This document shows, in pieces, positions 31,528-41,317 of a stretch of 64,000 bases of DNA. How positions within the stretch are numbered: position 1 is the stretch's first letter; the number at the start of each line of letters is the position of its first letter. The translations under genes were made by a program, and so were the position numbers. Under the pieces are notes generated by a model. The model had not been told where the DNA came from. It saw only the letters and a program-made list of their open reading frames with translations, and searched no databases. Source of the stretch: Paracoccus xiamenensis (GTDB lineage Bacteria; Pseudomonadota; Alphaproteobacteria; Rhodobacterales; Rhodobacteraceae); the NCBI RefSeq assembly GCF_011308835.1, contig NZ_JAAOHY010000006.1, positions 158,818-222,817 on the forward strand, given 5' to 3'.

Positions 31528-31649
31528 TCCTACTCCGCCTGAGCAACATAGCGATATCCCTGCTATCTTCTGATCGATAGAGTTCAACCTTTTTCAGCGA
31601 AAGCTCACTTTGCCTCGCAAGACGATACGGGAACGTCCACGACAAACGA

Positions 31650-34037
31650 TCAAAACGGCACGTCGTCCTCTGCGCCCGCGGGCTGCACATAGCCTGCCTT
31701 CACGTTCTTGAACCCGGCCTCGAACTGGATGGTCAGCGTGTCCTCGGCGATGCCCATGATCGTGCCTGCGCCGAATTTCGGATGGGTGACCTGATCGCCG
31801 ACGCTGAAGCCCACGGCCTCGGCGTCGATCACCATCGAAGGGGGCATGCGCGGCTTCGCGCGCTGATCGCCGCGCGCCTGCATCCGCTTCCAGCCGGGCG
31901 AGTTATAGACATCGGCATTGGCCGCCCGGCTGTGCATCGAGGCGCCGAAATCGGCAGAACCTGCGGCGACGGCAGCGGCGCCATAGCCCTGGCCATAAAG
32001 CCCCGGCGCGGTCAGCACGTCCATGCGATCTTCGGGCAGTTCGTCGATGAAACGCGACGGAAGCGAGCTTTGCCATTGCCCATACATGCGCCGGTTTTGG
32101 GCAAAGCTGATCGTCGCCAGCTTTTCGGCGCGGGTGATGCCGACATAGGCAAGGCGGCGCTCCTCCTCCAGCCCCTTCTGACCTGTTTCGTCCATGCTGC
32201 GCTGGCTGGGGAACAGGCCGTCCTCCCATCCCGGGAGGAAGACGATGGGGTATTCCAGACCCTTGGCGGCGTGCAGTGTCATGATCGACACGGCATCCTG
32301 CGCCTCGTCATTGTCGCGATCCATCACCAGCGCGACATGTTCCAAAAATCCTTGAAGATTTTCGAATTCTTCCAGCGCCTTGACCAGTTCCTTGAGGTTT
32401 TCAAGCCGGCCCGGAGCGTCGGGAGATTTGTCGTTCTGCCACATCGCGGTATAGCCGGATTCGTCCAGAATCCGCTCTGCCAGTTCGACATGGTTCACGG
32501 TCGAATCCAGCGCGTCGGCGTGGAAGCGGCCCATGGCATTGACGAATTCGCGCAGATTCGCGCCGCCCTTGCCGCCCAGCAGGCCGTTGGCGACGACGGA
32601 TTGCGCGCCGATCAGCAGCGGCTCGGCCAGTTGCCGCGCCTCGGTCTGGATCACCTGCACCGCCTTTTCGCCGAGGCCACGCTTGGGGGTATTCACCACG
32701 CGCTCAAAGGCCAGATCGTCGACGGGGCTGACGGCCAGCCGGAAATAGGCCATGGCGTCGCGGATTTCCAGACGTTCGTAAAAGCGCGGCCCGCCGATCA
32801 CCCGGTAGGGCAGGCCGATGGTCAGAAAACGGTCCTCGAAGGCGCGCATCTGGTGGCTGGCGCGGACCAGAATCGCCATGTCGTTCAGGTTGTGCCGCCC
32901 GATGCTGGCGCGGGTGCCGGAATGGAAATCCTCGATTTCTTCGCCGATCCAGCGGGCCTCGGCCTCGCTGTCCCATTGATGTATCAGGCGGACAGGCAAG
33001 CCTTCGGTTGCGTCGGTCCAAAGCGTCTTGCCCAGCCGCCCCTTGTTCGCCGCGATCAGCCCCGAGGCCGCCGCCAGAATATGCGGGGTCGAGCGGTAAT
33101 TCTGTTCCAGCCGGATCACCTCGGCGCCGGGAAAATCCTGCTCAAACCGCAGGATGTTGCCGACCTCGGCCCCGCGCCAGCCATAGATGGACTGGTCGTC
33201 ATCGCCCACGCAGCAGATGTTGCGATGCCCCTGCGCCAGCAGTCGCAGCCAAAGATATTGCGCGATATTAGTGTCCTGATATTCGTCGACAAGGATATAG
33301 CGGAAGCGGTCCTGCCATTGCCGCAGGAGGTCGGGATGGGCCTGAAACAGCGTCACGCAATGCAGCAGCAGATCGCCGAAATCGACCGCGTTCAGCGCCA
33401 GCAGGCGGTCCTGATAGGCGCGGTAAAGCTGCACGCCCTTGCCATCGAAACCCGCACCTTCGGCGCGCGAGACCTTGTCGGGCGTCAGCGCGCGGTTCTT
33501 CCAGCTGTCGATCAGCCCGGCCAACTGACGCGCAGGCCACCGCTTTTCGTCGATGTTTTCGGCCAGGATCAACTGCTTCAGCAGGCGAATCTGATCGTCG
33601 GTGTCCAGAATGGTGAAGGTCGGCTTCAGATGCTGGTCGCCAGATCCGATCAGTTCGGCATGGCGGCGCAGGATCTTGACGCTGACACTGTGAAAGGTGC
33701 CTAGCCAGGGCATCCCCTCGACCGCGTCGCCCAGCAGGCGGCCGATGCGGTCGCGCATCTCGCGTGCGGCCTTGTTGGTGAAGGTCACGGCCAGGATCTG
33801 GCCCGGTCGCGCCCGTCCGGTGGCGATCAGATGGGCGATCCGCGTCGTCAGCACCCGCGTCTTTCCGGTGCCCGCACCTGCCAGCACCAGAACCGGGCCA
33901 TCCAGCGCCTCGACCGCGCGGCGCTGCGCAGGGTTCAGCCCATCCAGATAGGGCGGCGGCCCCGCAGGCACGCCCATGGCCCGCTGCGATAGGGTAAGCT
34001 TGCGTTCGGCTTGTTCAAAGGGATCGTCATCCGTCAT
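31650..34037 (-). CDS. uvrD: UvrD/PcrA-type ATP-dependent DNA helicase
   Basis: Superfamily 1A 3'-5' helicase of nucleotide excision and mismatch repair. Motifs in order: LNPAQRRAVEALDGPVLVLA, Walker A AGAGTGKT, VDEYQDTN, GDDDQSIYGWRGAEV, and LMTLHAAKGLEYPIVFLPG-type motif V (here SIMTLHAAKGLEY). The C-terminus ends with the Tudor-like segment VGDQVTHPKFGAGTIMGI found in PcrA/UvrD. 795 residues from ATG 34037 (MTDDDPFEQAERK). The extra 24 residues of the longer frame look non-coding. Confidence 0.95.
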   Translation of the reverse strand: MTDDDPFEQAERKLTLSQRAMGVPAGPPPYLDGLNPAQRRAVEALDGPVLVLAGAGTGKTRVLTTRIAHLIATGRARPGQILAVTFTNKAAREMRDRIGRLLGDAVEGMPWLGTFHSVSVKILRRHAELIGSGDQHLKPTFTILDTDDQIRLLKQLILAENIDEKRWPARQLAGLIDSWKNRALTPDKVSRAEGAGFDGKGVQLYRAYQDRLLALNAVDFGDLLLHCVTLFQAHPDLLRQWQDRFRYILVDEYQDTNIAQYLWLRLLAQGHRNICCVGDDDQSIYGWRGAEVGNILRFEQDFPGAEVIRLEQNYRSTPHILAAASGLIAANKGRLGKTLWTDATEGLPVRLIHQWDSEAEARWIGEEIEDFHSGTRASIGRHNLNDMAILVRASHQMRAFEDRFLTIGLPYRVIGGPRFYERLEIRDAMAYFRLAVSPVDDLAFERVVNTPKRGLGEKAVQVIQTEARQLAEPLLIGAQSVVANGLLGGKGGANLREFVNAMGRFHADALDSTVNHVELAERILDESGYTAMWQNDKSPDAPGRLENLKELVKALEEFENLQGFLEHVALVMDRDNDEAQDAVSIMTLHAAKGLEYPIVFLPGWEDGLFPSQRSMDETGQKGLEEERRLAYVGITRAEKLATISFAQNRRMYGQWQSSLPSRFIDELPEDRMDVLTAPGLYGQGYGAAAVAAGSADFGASMHSRAANADVYNSPGWKRMQARGDQRAKPRMPPSMVIDAEAVGFSVGDQVTHPKFGAGTIMGIAEDTLTIQFEAGFKNVKAGYVQPAGAEDDVPF

Positions 34038-34190
34038 GGGCTGACGATAGCGTAGCGCGTTCGGAAGCGGAAGGAGTGTTCTTTGTTTGTTCAACAGAAT
34101 TTTCGTCAATCCTCACGACTTGACTTGACCGTGTGAGTGTTCTGACGCAGCAATTCGCCAACAAAATCAACAGCGATGACCGGGGGTATC

Positions 34191-35099
34191 ATGCGGCATC
34201 TTCACCTTGTAACTTTTGCGGCCGGGATGCTGGCGGTTTCTGGCGCTCATGCCCAGCAAGGCAAGCAGGATCTTGGCGCCTGCGGGCAGCCGGCGGCGCT
34301 GAATGGCGGGGCGCTGGTGCTGGACCGCCAGCCGGCTGAAGTCATCGGCGCTTTCACCCAAATCACCCGGAACGAGCCGCGCTATGTCGAGCTGCAGGTG
34401 AATGCGCCGATGGCGCTGACCATCTCGACAGTGCTCGAAGGGGGCGATACCACGCTGATCCTGTTCGACAGCAGCGGTGGCGTGGTGGCCGCAAATGATG
34501 ATCAACGCGACAGCAACGCCTCCCGGATTATCGCCCGGCTGGAGCCGGGGGCCTATTGCGCGCAGGTTGATGTTCTGGGGTCGCTTGATGGCGCGCCGGT
34601 CGTGGTGCCGGTCTCGGTCGAGGGCGCGCCGCCGGCCGATGCCTGCATCCGCAATGCAGAGCCTGCGGTTGCGTTTGGCCCGGACAGTCAGGAAATCATC
34701 ACCACGGGTACGCTGGCCGGCAGTGTCGATCATGCGTTCACGCTGCCTGCGGGGACTGGTGCAAAGATCATGGCGCGCAGCCCGATCTTCGACACCTTCC
34801 TGACGTTGGAGGACGAAAACGGCGTGCAGCTTGCCACGGATGACGACAGTGGCAGCGATACCAACAGCCTATTGGAGGTGGCGCCCGAGGCCGAAGAGCG
34901 GCAGTATTGCATCCGGCTGACCGGGCTGAACGAAGAAGGCGGCATCTATGCGCTGTCGATCCAGCCGCAGGCCGAAGCCGAGATGCAGGGACCGCAGGAT
35001 GGCCCGGACGATGCTGTCAGCGCGGCGGCGGATGCAGCAGTCGAGGCGGCGGAGGCCGCCGCAGAAGCTGCTGCGGAAGCGGCCGAGGACAGCCAATAA
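34191..35099 (+). CDS. Secreted protein with two pre-peptidase-like beta domains
   Basis: A 302-residue exported protein. Signal peptide MRHLHLVTFAAGMLAVSGAHA, then two beta-rich repeats of the bacterial pre-peptidase C-terminal type, each with an LxxF/LEDxxG pattern (TTLILFDSSGGVVAANDDQ and FDTFLTLEDENGVQLATDDD). It ends with an Ala/Glu-rich tail (AEAAAEAAAEAAEDSQ) likely to be helical. No protease or other catalytic domain is attached. ATG 34191 follows GGGGG by 4 bases; ATG 34176 is the alternative. Function unknown. Confidence 0.82.
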   Translation: MRHLHLVTFAAGMLAVSGAHAQQGKQDLGACGQPAALNGGALVLDRQPAEVIGAFTQITRNEPRYVELQVNAPMALTISTVLEGGDTTLILFDSSGGVVAANDDQRDSNASRIIARLEPGAYCAQVDVLGSLDGAPVVVPVSVEGAPPADACIRNAEPAVAFGPDSQEIITTGTLAGSVDHAFTLPAGTGAKIMARSPIFDTFLTLEDENGVQLATDDDSGSDTNSLLEVAPEAEERQYCIRLTGLNEEGGIYALSIQPQAEAEMQGPQDGPDDAVSAAADAAVEAAEAAAEAAAEAAEDSQ

Positions 35100-35117
35100 G
35101 GCTTCCCGCGCCGAGCG

Positions 35118-36083
35118 TCAGCCGCGATGTAGGAGGCTGGCGAAGGTGGTCGGGTCAAGACTGTCCTGCGCAAAGGTCGGCCCGTTGACCAGCATGCTTA
35201 CCGCGTCATGGCTGTGCAGCGATTCCTGATGGCTGGCGATGACGCGGAAGTCGCTGACGCGCGGTTCCGCGATCAACTGTTCGGCAAAGCTGCGGACCGC
35301 ATCCTCGACGAAGATCGGATTGGCGGCGTTCAGCTCGGCAAACGCCTGTTCGTCCTCGCGCTTGACCATGACCTGGGTTTCGGTGGGCACGGCGCGACGG
35401 CACAGTGCAATCACGTCCTCGAACCACAGCCGGCCTTCGCCGGTCATCAGCATCGACAGCCGCGCGACCGAGCGCTGCGAATGCGGCGTCGCCAGTCGGC
35501 CCCGGCTTTCGCGGGCGTGTTCTGAAAGCTCCAGCGAACAGGGGCAGGTCGAGGAATAGACGTAATCGACATGCATGATCCGGCGGCGATGGCCCTGATG
35601 TTCAATCAGTTCCAGCGCGATATCGTAATACTGCCAGCCGGCCAGACCTGAGCGCAGCGATTCGACCCGCATCGGATAGGAAATCCGCATCTGGATGCGC
35701 GCATCCATGCTGCCCAGATCGTCCTTGTAATCATCCAGCGCCGCCTGCAGCACATCAAGGCTGAAATCCTTGTCGGCATGGGCATAGAAGCTGCGCATGA
35801 TGCGCGACATGTTGATGCCCTTGCGGTCGGCTTCCAGGCTGACGGTACCAGTGACGCTGGTTTCCAGCGTGATCTCGCCGCCATCCTGCGTCTGATAGCG
35901 GATCGGCAGCCGGAAATTGGAAATGCCGACATGCTGGATCAGCACATTGGCGCCCACGATCAGGCTGGCCGGACCGTTCTGAAGGTCGGGCAGGCTGGCC
36001 TTGTACTGCGGATCGACGCGGAAATCCGCGTCATATTCGCGGGCAAGCGCGGGATAGATCATCGGCGGGCGCGGCGTGTTCAC
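35118..36083 (-). CDS. folE2: GTP cyclohydrolase FolE2
   Basis: Converts GTP to dihydroneopterin triphosphate, the first step of folate and, where present, queuosine synthesis. This is the type IB enzyme, which can use metals other than zinc. Family motifs include VGISNFRLPI, SSTCPCSLELSEHARE (with the active-site cysteine) and the C-terminal SHQESLHSHDAV. 321 residues. Elsewhere FolE2 often backs up zinc-dependent FolE under zinc limitation; no Zur box is recognised here. Confidence 0.94.
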   Translation of the reverse strand: MNTPRPPMIYPALAREYDADFRVDPQYKASLPDLQNGPASLIVGANVLIQHVGISNFRLPIRYQTQDGGEITLETSVTGTVSLEADRKGINMSRIMRSFYAHADKDFSLDVLQAALDDYKDDLGSMDARIQMRISYPMRVESLRSGLAGWQYYDIALELIEHQGHRRRIMHVDYVYSSTCPCSLELSEHARESRGRLATPHSQRSVARLSMLMTGEGRLWFEDVIALCRRAVPTETQVMVKREDEQAFAELNAANPIFVEDAVRSFAEQLIAEPRVSDFRVIASHQESLHSHDAVSMLVNGPTFAQDSLDPTTFASLLHRG

Positions 36084-36193
36084 GGGCGGCTCCTGGCTGG
36101 TCGCGCCTCCGATATAGGCCGGATTAGCGGAATCGAAAGGGTTTTCGGCAAGGATCGGGACAAATGACCCGAATCCTTGCCGCCCTGATATGG

Positions 36194-37369
36194 TTATTCC
36201 AATGCCTGACGCAGATCCGCGATCAGGTCATCGGGATGTTCAAGGCCCACCGAAAGGCGCACCAGACCCGGCGTGATGCCAAGGCGCAGCCGGTCCTCCT
36301 CGGTCAGGCGCTGGTGGGTGGTGGTGCTGGGATGGGTGATGATGGATTTCGCGTCGCCCAGATTGTTGGAAATCAGGATCAGCTCCAGCTTGTTCAGGGC
36401 ATTGAAGGCGGCGTCCTGCCCGCCTGCGATCTCCAGCGCAATCATGGTCCCCCCGGAACCCATCTGCGACATTGCCAGAGCGTGTTGCGGGTGATCGGTC
36501 CGGCCCGGATAGATCAGCCGCGACAGCTTTGGATGCCCGTTCAGCGCATCCGCGATGGCTGCGGCGCTGTCGGCCATGGCGCGGACGCGCAGGTCCATCG
36601 TGGTCAGCCCGTTCAGCATCAGCCAGGAATTGAACGGGCTGATCGCGCCGCCGGAATGTTTCAGATAGGGCTCGGCCACCTCGCGCACGAATTGCCGCGT
36701 GCCGCAGATCACGCCCCCAAGGCCGCGGCCGGCGCCGTCGATATGCTTGGTCGTCGAATAGATGATGACATCGGCACCCTGTTCGACCGCACGAGAGAAG
36801 ATCGGAGTGGCAAAAACGTTGTCGACCATGACGATCGCACCGGCGGCATGTGCCAGTTCGGCGACGGCGGCGATGTCGATCACCTCCAGCGTCGGGTTCG
36901 ACACCGATTCGAAGAAGACCGCCGTCGTGCCCGGCCGGATCGCCGCGCGCCATTGGTCCAGATCGGTTCCGTCGACCAGCGTGACCTCGACCCCGAAGCG
37001 TTTCAGGACATCAAGGATATACAGGTTCGAGCCGAACAGTGCGCGCGCTGCGACGACATGGCTGCCGGCTTCGCAAACCGCCATCAGCGCACCGTTGACG
37101 GCTGCCATGCCCGAGGTGGTGGCAAAGGCGTCCTCGGTACCTTCCAGCGCGGCGATGCGGTCCTCGAACATGCGGTTGGTCGGGTTGCCATAGCGGGCAT
37201 AGATGAATTCGTCGTCGCCGACCTTCTGGAACCGCGCCTCGGCCTGTTCGGCGGTGTCATAGACAAAGCCTTGGGTCATGAACATCGCCTCGGCCATCTC
37301 GCCATATTGGCTGCGACGGGTGCCGGCGTGCACGGCAAGGCTGCGTTTGTGCAGATTGCGTTCGTTCAT
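36194..37369 (-). CDS. metZ: O-succinylhomoserine sulfhydrylase
   Basis: PLP enzyme of methionine synthesis that makes homocysteine directly from O-succinylhomoserine and sulfide. Cys/Met-metabolism family features: YARYGNPTNRMFEDRIAALE, ATTSGMAAVNGAL, the PLP lysine in YSTTKHIDGAGRGLGG, and the C-terminal RLSVGLEHPDDLIADLRQAL. 391 residues from ATG 37369, preceded by GAGG. The much longer open frame upstream is antisense to the hydrolase gene and is not coding. Confidence 0.93.
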   Translation of the reverse strand: MNERNLHKRSLAVHAGTRRSQYGEMAEAMFMTQGFVYDTAEQAEARFQKVGDDEFIYARYGNPTNRMFEDRIAALEGTEDAFATTSGMAAVNGALMAVCEAGSHVVAARALFGSNLYILDVLKRFGVEVTLVDGTDLDQWRAAIRPGTTAVFFESVSNPTLEVIDIAAVAELAHAAGAIVMVDNVFATPIFSRAVEQGADVIIYSTTKHIDGAGRGLGGVICGTRQFVREVAEPYLKHSGGAISPFNSWLMLNGLTTMDLRVRAMADSAAAIADALNGHPKLSRLIYPGRTDHPQHALAMSQMGSGGTMIALEIAGGQDAAFNALNKLELILISNNLGDAKSIITHPSTTTHQRLTEEDRLRLGITPGLVRLSVGLEHPDDLIADLRQALE

Positions 37370-37531
37370 GATTTGCCTCGTTGGTTGCGGTTCCGCGTTA
37401 CCCCCGCCGTTTTCGGATGGCAAGCTTTGCGGCCGAAATCCAGCGTTGTTACGGCAATGTCGCGCCCCGGTCACACCCCTGTTGCGCTGAAGCGGCATCA
37501 GGACGCGAACCTTGGCAAAGCGGATCCGGCC

Positions 37532-38431
37532 ATGGCCGTGCTGCATCTCAATTCTGACCGGGCGGACGCACCGGAGGCCCTTGACGCGGCGCGGGCGCTG
37601 CCGCCCGGCGCGGCGCTGATCGTGATGATCCACGGCTATCGTTACTGCCCGTCCAGCCCGGCGCATGATCCGCATCGCCATATCCTTGCGCTGGATCCGA
37701 CGCTGCCGGGGCGGCGGCTGCGATCCTGGCCCTCGGCGCTGGGGTTGCGCGACGAAACGGGCGGGCTGGGCATCGCCTTTGGATGGCCGGCGCGCGGCGG
37801 GCTGGCGCGGGTCTACCATCGGGCCGGGGGGATCGGGCGCGATCTGGGGCCGGCGCTTGGGCGGCTGGCGGATGCGGCGGGGCGCCCGGTGCAGATGATC
37901 GGGCATTCGCTGGGCGGGCGCGTTGCCTTGCAGGCGCTGGCGGCAGCCCCCGCGGGCAGTGTCGGGCGTATCATCCTGATGGCTGCGGCCGAGTTGCGTC
38001 CCGCGGCCGAGGCGGCGATCGCCAGCCCCGCCGGTCGTCTGGCCGAGGTCATCAACGTCACCTCGCGCGAGAATGACCTGTTCGATTTCGCTTTGGAACT
38101 GTTGGTCGGGCGCGGCCGCGGGCGCAGCCCGGCGCTGGGGTTCGGCCTGTCGCAGCCATGCCCGAACTGGCTGGACCTTCAGATCGACGCGTCCGAGCCG
38201 CGCCGCGCATTGGCCGGGCTGGGATTTGATATTGGTGCCGATACTGCCCGCGCCTGCCATTGGTCGCCCTATATGCGGGCCGGGCTTTTCGATTTCTATC
38301 GCGTGGCGCTGGGTCAGCCTTGGGCGTTGCCGCTGGCCCTGCTGCGGGCACATTTGCCTGCCCGGCAGACCCCGCGCTGGTCGCGGCTGTTGCAGCTACC
38401 GGGGCGGCAGGCTGACTGGGGACGCGCGTAA
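37532..38431 (+). CDS. Alpha/beta hydrolase family protein
   Basis: A 299-residue alpha/beta hydrolase. The nucleophile elbow GHSLGGRVALQAL, the oxyanion-region HGYRYCPSSP and a late histidine region (ACHWSPYMRAG) are visible. The substrate is unknown. Start is likely ATG 37532; ATG 37457 would add 25 residues. Divergent from metZ, with a 162-bp gap that must hold both promoters. Confidence 0.82.
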   Translation: MAVLHLNSDRADAPEALDAARALPPGAALIVMIHGYRYCPSSPAHDPHRHILALDPTLPGRRLRSWPSALGLRDETGGLGIAFGWPARGGLARVYHRAGGIGRDLGPALGRLADAAGRPVQMIGHSLGGRVALQALAAAPAGSVGRIILMAAAELRPAAEAAIASPAGRLAEVINVTSRENDLFDFALELLVGRGRGRSPALGFGLSQPCPNWLDLQIDASEPRRALAGLGFDIGADTARACHWSPYMRAGLFDFYRVALGQPWALPLALLRAHLPARQTPRWSRLLQLPGRQADWGRA

Positions 38432-38465
38432 GAACTGGGGCGCGTTCCGGTTCTGGCGGATCAGT

Positions 38466-39080
38466 TCAGGCGTCATCGTCCTTGTTGATGCCATAGCGGG
38501 AAAAAAGGCCCGCATTGGCCATCAGGAACACGAACATGATGACCGGCAGGCCGAAGGTCTTGAAATTCACCCAGGCGGTATCCGAGAAGTTGCGCCAGAT
38601 TACCTCATTTGCGATGGCGAGGCCCGCGAAAAGCGCGATCATCCGCTGGGTCAGCTTGACCCAGCCTTCGTGCTGCATGGGCAGGGCCTCGCCCATCACC
38701 AGCTCCAGCCAGTTGCGATTCAGAAGCAGTCCCAGCGCCAGCAGGCCGGCGAAGATGCTGTAGATCAGCGTGACCTTCATCTTGAAGAAACGCTCGTCGT
38801 TCAGCCAGACCGTCAGGCCGCCGAAAACCACCACCAGCACAAGCGTCAGCACCTGCATCACCGACAGCTTGCCGCTGAGCCGCCACAGCGCCAGGGTCGA
38901 CAGCGCCAGCACCGGCACGAAGATCATGGTGGCAATGATGAAGCCGCCATATTCGGTCCCGCCCAGTACGAAGGTCCGGTTTTTCAGCAGCGTGAAGACG
39001 GCGAAGAAGGCGATGAGCGGGCCGAATTCCAGCGCTGCCTTGACGCCCGGCGAGATGGGCTTGCGATTGTCGGTTTCCAT
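38466..39080 (-). CDS. ispZ: Septation protein A / inner membrane protein YciB family
   Basis: A 204-residue polytopic membrane protein of the YciB/IspZ family, with FGPLIAFFAVFTLL near the N-terminus and five to six hydrophobic segments. Relatives affect cell envelope integrity and septation in enterobacteria. GGAG lies 6 bases before ATG 39080. Ends with a charged tail GINKDDDA. The EamA transporter lies just upstream (11 bp), so the two are likely cotranscribed. Confidence 0.9.
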   Translation of the reverse strand: METDNRKPISPGVKAALEFGPLIAFFAVFTLLKNRTFVLGGTEYGGFIIATMIFVPVLALSTLALWRLSGKLSVMQVLTLVLVVVFGGLTVWLNDERFFKMKVTLIYSIFAGLLALGLLLNRNWLELVMGEALPMQHEGWVKLTQRMIALFAGLAIANEVIWRNFSDTAWVNFKTFGLPVIMFVFLMANAGLFSRYGINKDDDA

Positions 39081-39091
39081 ATCTGCTCCGT

Positions 39092-39994
39092 TCAGGCTGC
39101 GCCGAATTCCATGATGACAGCGCCAGCGGCGATCAGCGCCATCAGCGCCGCGCGTGCCGGCCCGACCTTTTCGCCCAGGACGAGCCAGCCGACAAGGGCC
39201 GCGAAGACTGTTGATGTCTCGCGCAGGACGGCGGCGCGGCCGACCTCGTCGATGCGGGTGGCCATCATGATCGATCCGAAGCTGGCAAAGGCCACCACGG
39301 CCCCGATCACGCCGCGGACCGCCAACCCGCGCCATTCGGTGCGAGGCAGGGCAGCCAGCCGTCGCCGCAGAAAGAACGGCATGAGCAACCCGTCGAGCAG
39401 GAAGAACCAGGTCAGAAAGGTCAGCGGATGCGCCGCCTGCCGGATGCCCCAGGCGTCGTAGGTGGTATAGGCGGCAACGAAAACGCCGGTGATGGCGGCC
39501 CAGGTCAGCGCCGGGACCAGGGTTTCGCGCCCGACATCCAGCTTGCGGTAATTATAGGCGGCCAGCCCGAGGATCCCCGCGACCAGCGTCGCCACCCCAA
39601 GCCACTGGGTCAGGTTGTAGCGTTCCTGAAAGACGATGCTGGCCAAGATGACCGTGACCAGCGGCCCGGTGCCGCGCACCACCGGATAGACCACGGTATA
39701 GGCGCCACGCTGATAGGTCATCGCCTGCGCCATCTTGTAGCCGATGTGAATCACCACGACGCCCGCGAAGATCGGCCACAATGCCGGCTCGGGCCAGGGG
39801 GCAATGAACAGCGCCACCGGAAGGGCAATGGCGACGACCGAGATGTCGATGGCCGCGCGGCTGATCCAAGGGTCGTGCCTGCCTTTTTGCAGCGCCCCGA
39901 AAATGGCGTGCAGGAAGGCCGCCGACAACGCCAGCATCGAGGCAATGCGCGCGCCCTCTGGTGTGCCGGCAATGTGGTTGATCCATTCGGTCAT
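39092..39994 (-). CDS. DMT superfamily (EamA-type) transporter
   Basis: A 300-residue membrane protein with ten predicted helices arranged as two EamA repeats, e.g. YPVVRGTGPLVTVILASIVF in the first and LRETSTVFAALVGWLVLGEK in the second. The substrate is unknown; relatives export amino acids, purines or other metabolites. Upstream of and probably cotranscribed with the ispZ-like gene. Confidence 0.87.
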   Translation of the reverse strand: MTEWINHIAGTPEGARIASMLALSAAFLHAIFGALQKGRHDPWISRAAIDISVVAIALPVALFIAPWPEPALWPIFAGVVVIHIGYKMAQAMTYQRGAYTVVYPVVRGTGPLVTVILASIVFQERYNLTQWLGVATLVAGILGLAAYNYRKLDVGRETLVPALTWAAITGVFVAAYTTYDAWGIRQAAHPLTFLTWFFLLDGLLMPFFLRRRLAALPRTEWRGLAVRGVIGAVVAFASFGSIMMATRIDEVGRAAVLRETSTVFAALVGWLVLGEKVGPARAALMALIAAGAVIMEFGAA

Positions 39995-40049
39995 GCCGAA
40001 GTCATGATCCCGAAAACCGCCAAGGTCCAGATGCTGGCGCGGCGGCCAT

Positions 40050-41222
40050 TCAGTCCAGCAGCACAGCTGCGAAAATTTCGCCTGGACGTTTGCCGTTCAG
40101 CTGCTGGACGATCAGCGCGTGGCGGGTATCGGCGGGCAGGTTGGCCACGCGGCCGGCGCCAAGCGTTACCGTCAGACGCAGCGGCGCCCGCCCGTCCCAG
40201 GTCGCCAGCACTTCGCTGGCGGCGACGACATTGCGCAGCACCAGCCTGCGACCGCGATTTTCGCCGCCTTGCACCTCGACAATACGCTCGGGCAGGTAAC
40301 GGACCAATTGCACCGCGATCGAGGGCGGCAGCCTGCCTTGAGGGGTCAGCTCGATCTCGCTGCGGTTGCCGGATTCTCGACGGGTGATGGCGACGTGATC
40401 GCCCTCGGCCCGCTCCATATCGATGGCCATGGCCACATCGGCGGGGCGCGGAAGGTCAATCGGGGTCTCGCCGCCGACTACGATCTGCGGCGTGAACAGC
40501 GAGCGTGCGCCCCAGCTCAGGTTGTAACCCTTCTGGCGCTGGCTGAATTCGGGCCGGGCGAATTCATCGGGCCAGCCGAGATAATCCCAGTAATCGACAT
40601 GCCAGCTGAGTGCCAGCACATCACCTTGGGTCGCCAGATCTGCCAGCAGGTTATCGGCCGGGGGGCAGTCGATGCAGCCTTGAGAGGTAAACAGCTCTAC
40701 CACCACCGGAGAGCGCGCATGCGGTCCCTGCCGGTTGCGTGCCGACGGACCGGCGGGCGTTGGCGCAGGGGAGATGTCCGAACCGGAGGGCTCCTTCGCA
40801 GCCGGGGCCTCGTCTGACCCTGTGGCCTCTGCAGCGAAATCGTGCTGGGGGGCATCGGGTGCGACCTCGTCGCGCATGGCGTCGATGACGGCGTCCACAT
40901 CGTCCATGATATCGCCATAGTCCGAGGCATCGTAGCCGCCCAGATCGTTCTGGCTGTCGAAGCCACCAAGATCCTCTGAACCGCCGAATTCGGATTGCGC
41001 TAGCCTTTGGGGCACACCCGTCGCGGCGTCGAAGCCATCCATCACCCGCTGCAGGCTGTCGTGCGGTCCTCGGGCAGCGCTGCGCGGCGCGACGGGCGCG
41101 GCAATGGCAGCCCCGGACGGGACCGGGCGCGAGGCGTGCGGGGATGTGTCGGCCGTTGCCGGCACCGCCAGGAAGGTCAGCGCCAGCAGCGCGAAGGGTA
41201 TCTGCCGTGCCTGATGCATCAT
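40050..41222 (-). CDS. DUF1223 thioredoxin-like secreted protein with long insert
   Basis: A 390-residue exported protein. Signal peptide (IPFALLALTFLAVPATA), then about 125 residues of acidic, low-complexity sequence (GGSEDLGGFDSQNDLGGYDA), then a DUF1223 domain from about residue 170 starting VVELFTSQGCIDCPPADNLL with a CxxC pair, and HVDYWDYLGWPDEFA. DUF1223 proteins are usually near 240 residues; the N-terminal insert is unusual. The thiol pair suggests periplasmic redox activity, not tested. ATG 41222 (followed by a second ATG) has AGGAAAGG upstream. Confidence 0.85.
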   Translation of the reverse strand: MMHQARQIPFALLALTFLAVPATADTSPHASRPVPSGAAIAAPVAPRSAARGPHDSLQRVMDGFDAATGVPQRLAQSEFGGSEDLGGFDSQNDLGGYDASDYGDIMDDVDAVIDAMRDEVAPDAPQHDFAAEATGSDEAPAAKEPSGSDISPAPTPAGPSARNRQGPHARSPVVVELFTSQGCIDCPPADNLLADLATQGDVLALSWHVDYWDYLGWPDEFARPEFSQRQKGYNLSWGARSLFTPQIVVGGETPIDLPRPADVAMAIDMERAEGDHVAITRRESGNRSEIELTPQGRLPPSIAVQLVRYLPERIVEVQGGENRGRRLVLRNVVAASEVLATWDGRAPLRLTVTLGAGRVANLPADTRHALIVQQLNGKRPGEIFAAVLLD

Positions 41223-41317
41223 CGCCTTTCCTGCTTGGAGGCAGGGGATAGGACATTGACCGGAAAATCCCAAATCAACGCTATGTGACGTGGCCGTCAG
41301 GACGCGATGCGTTGCGC

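Noticed and set aside
37370..38353. N-terminal extension of metZ upstream of its ATG
   Set aside because: It is antisense to the alpha/beta hydrolase gene. The MetZ family starts at MNERNLHKRSLAVHAGT, with a ribosome-binding site before it.
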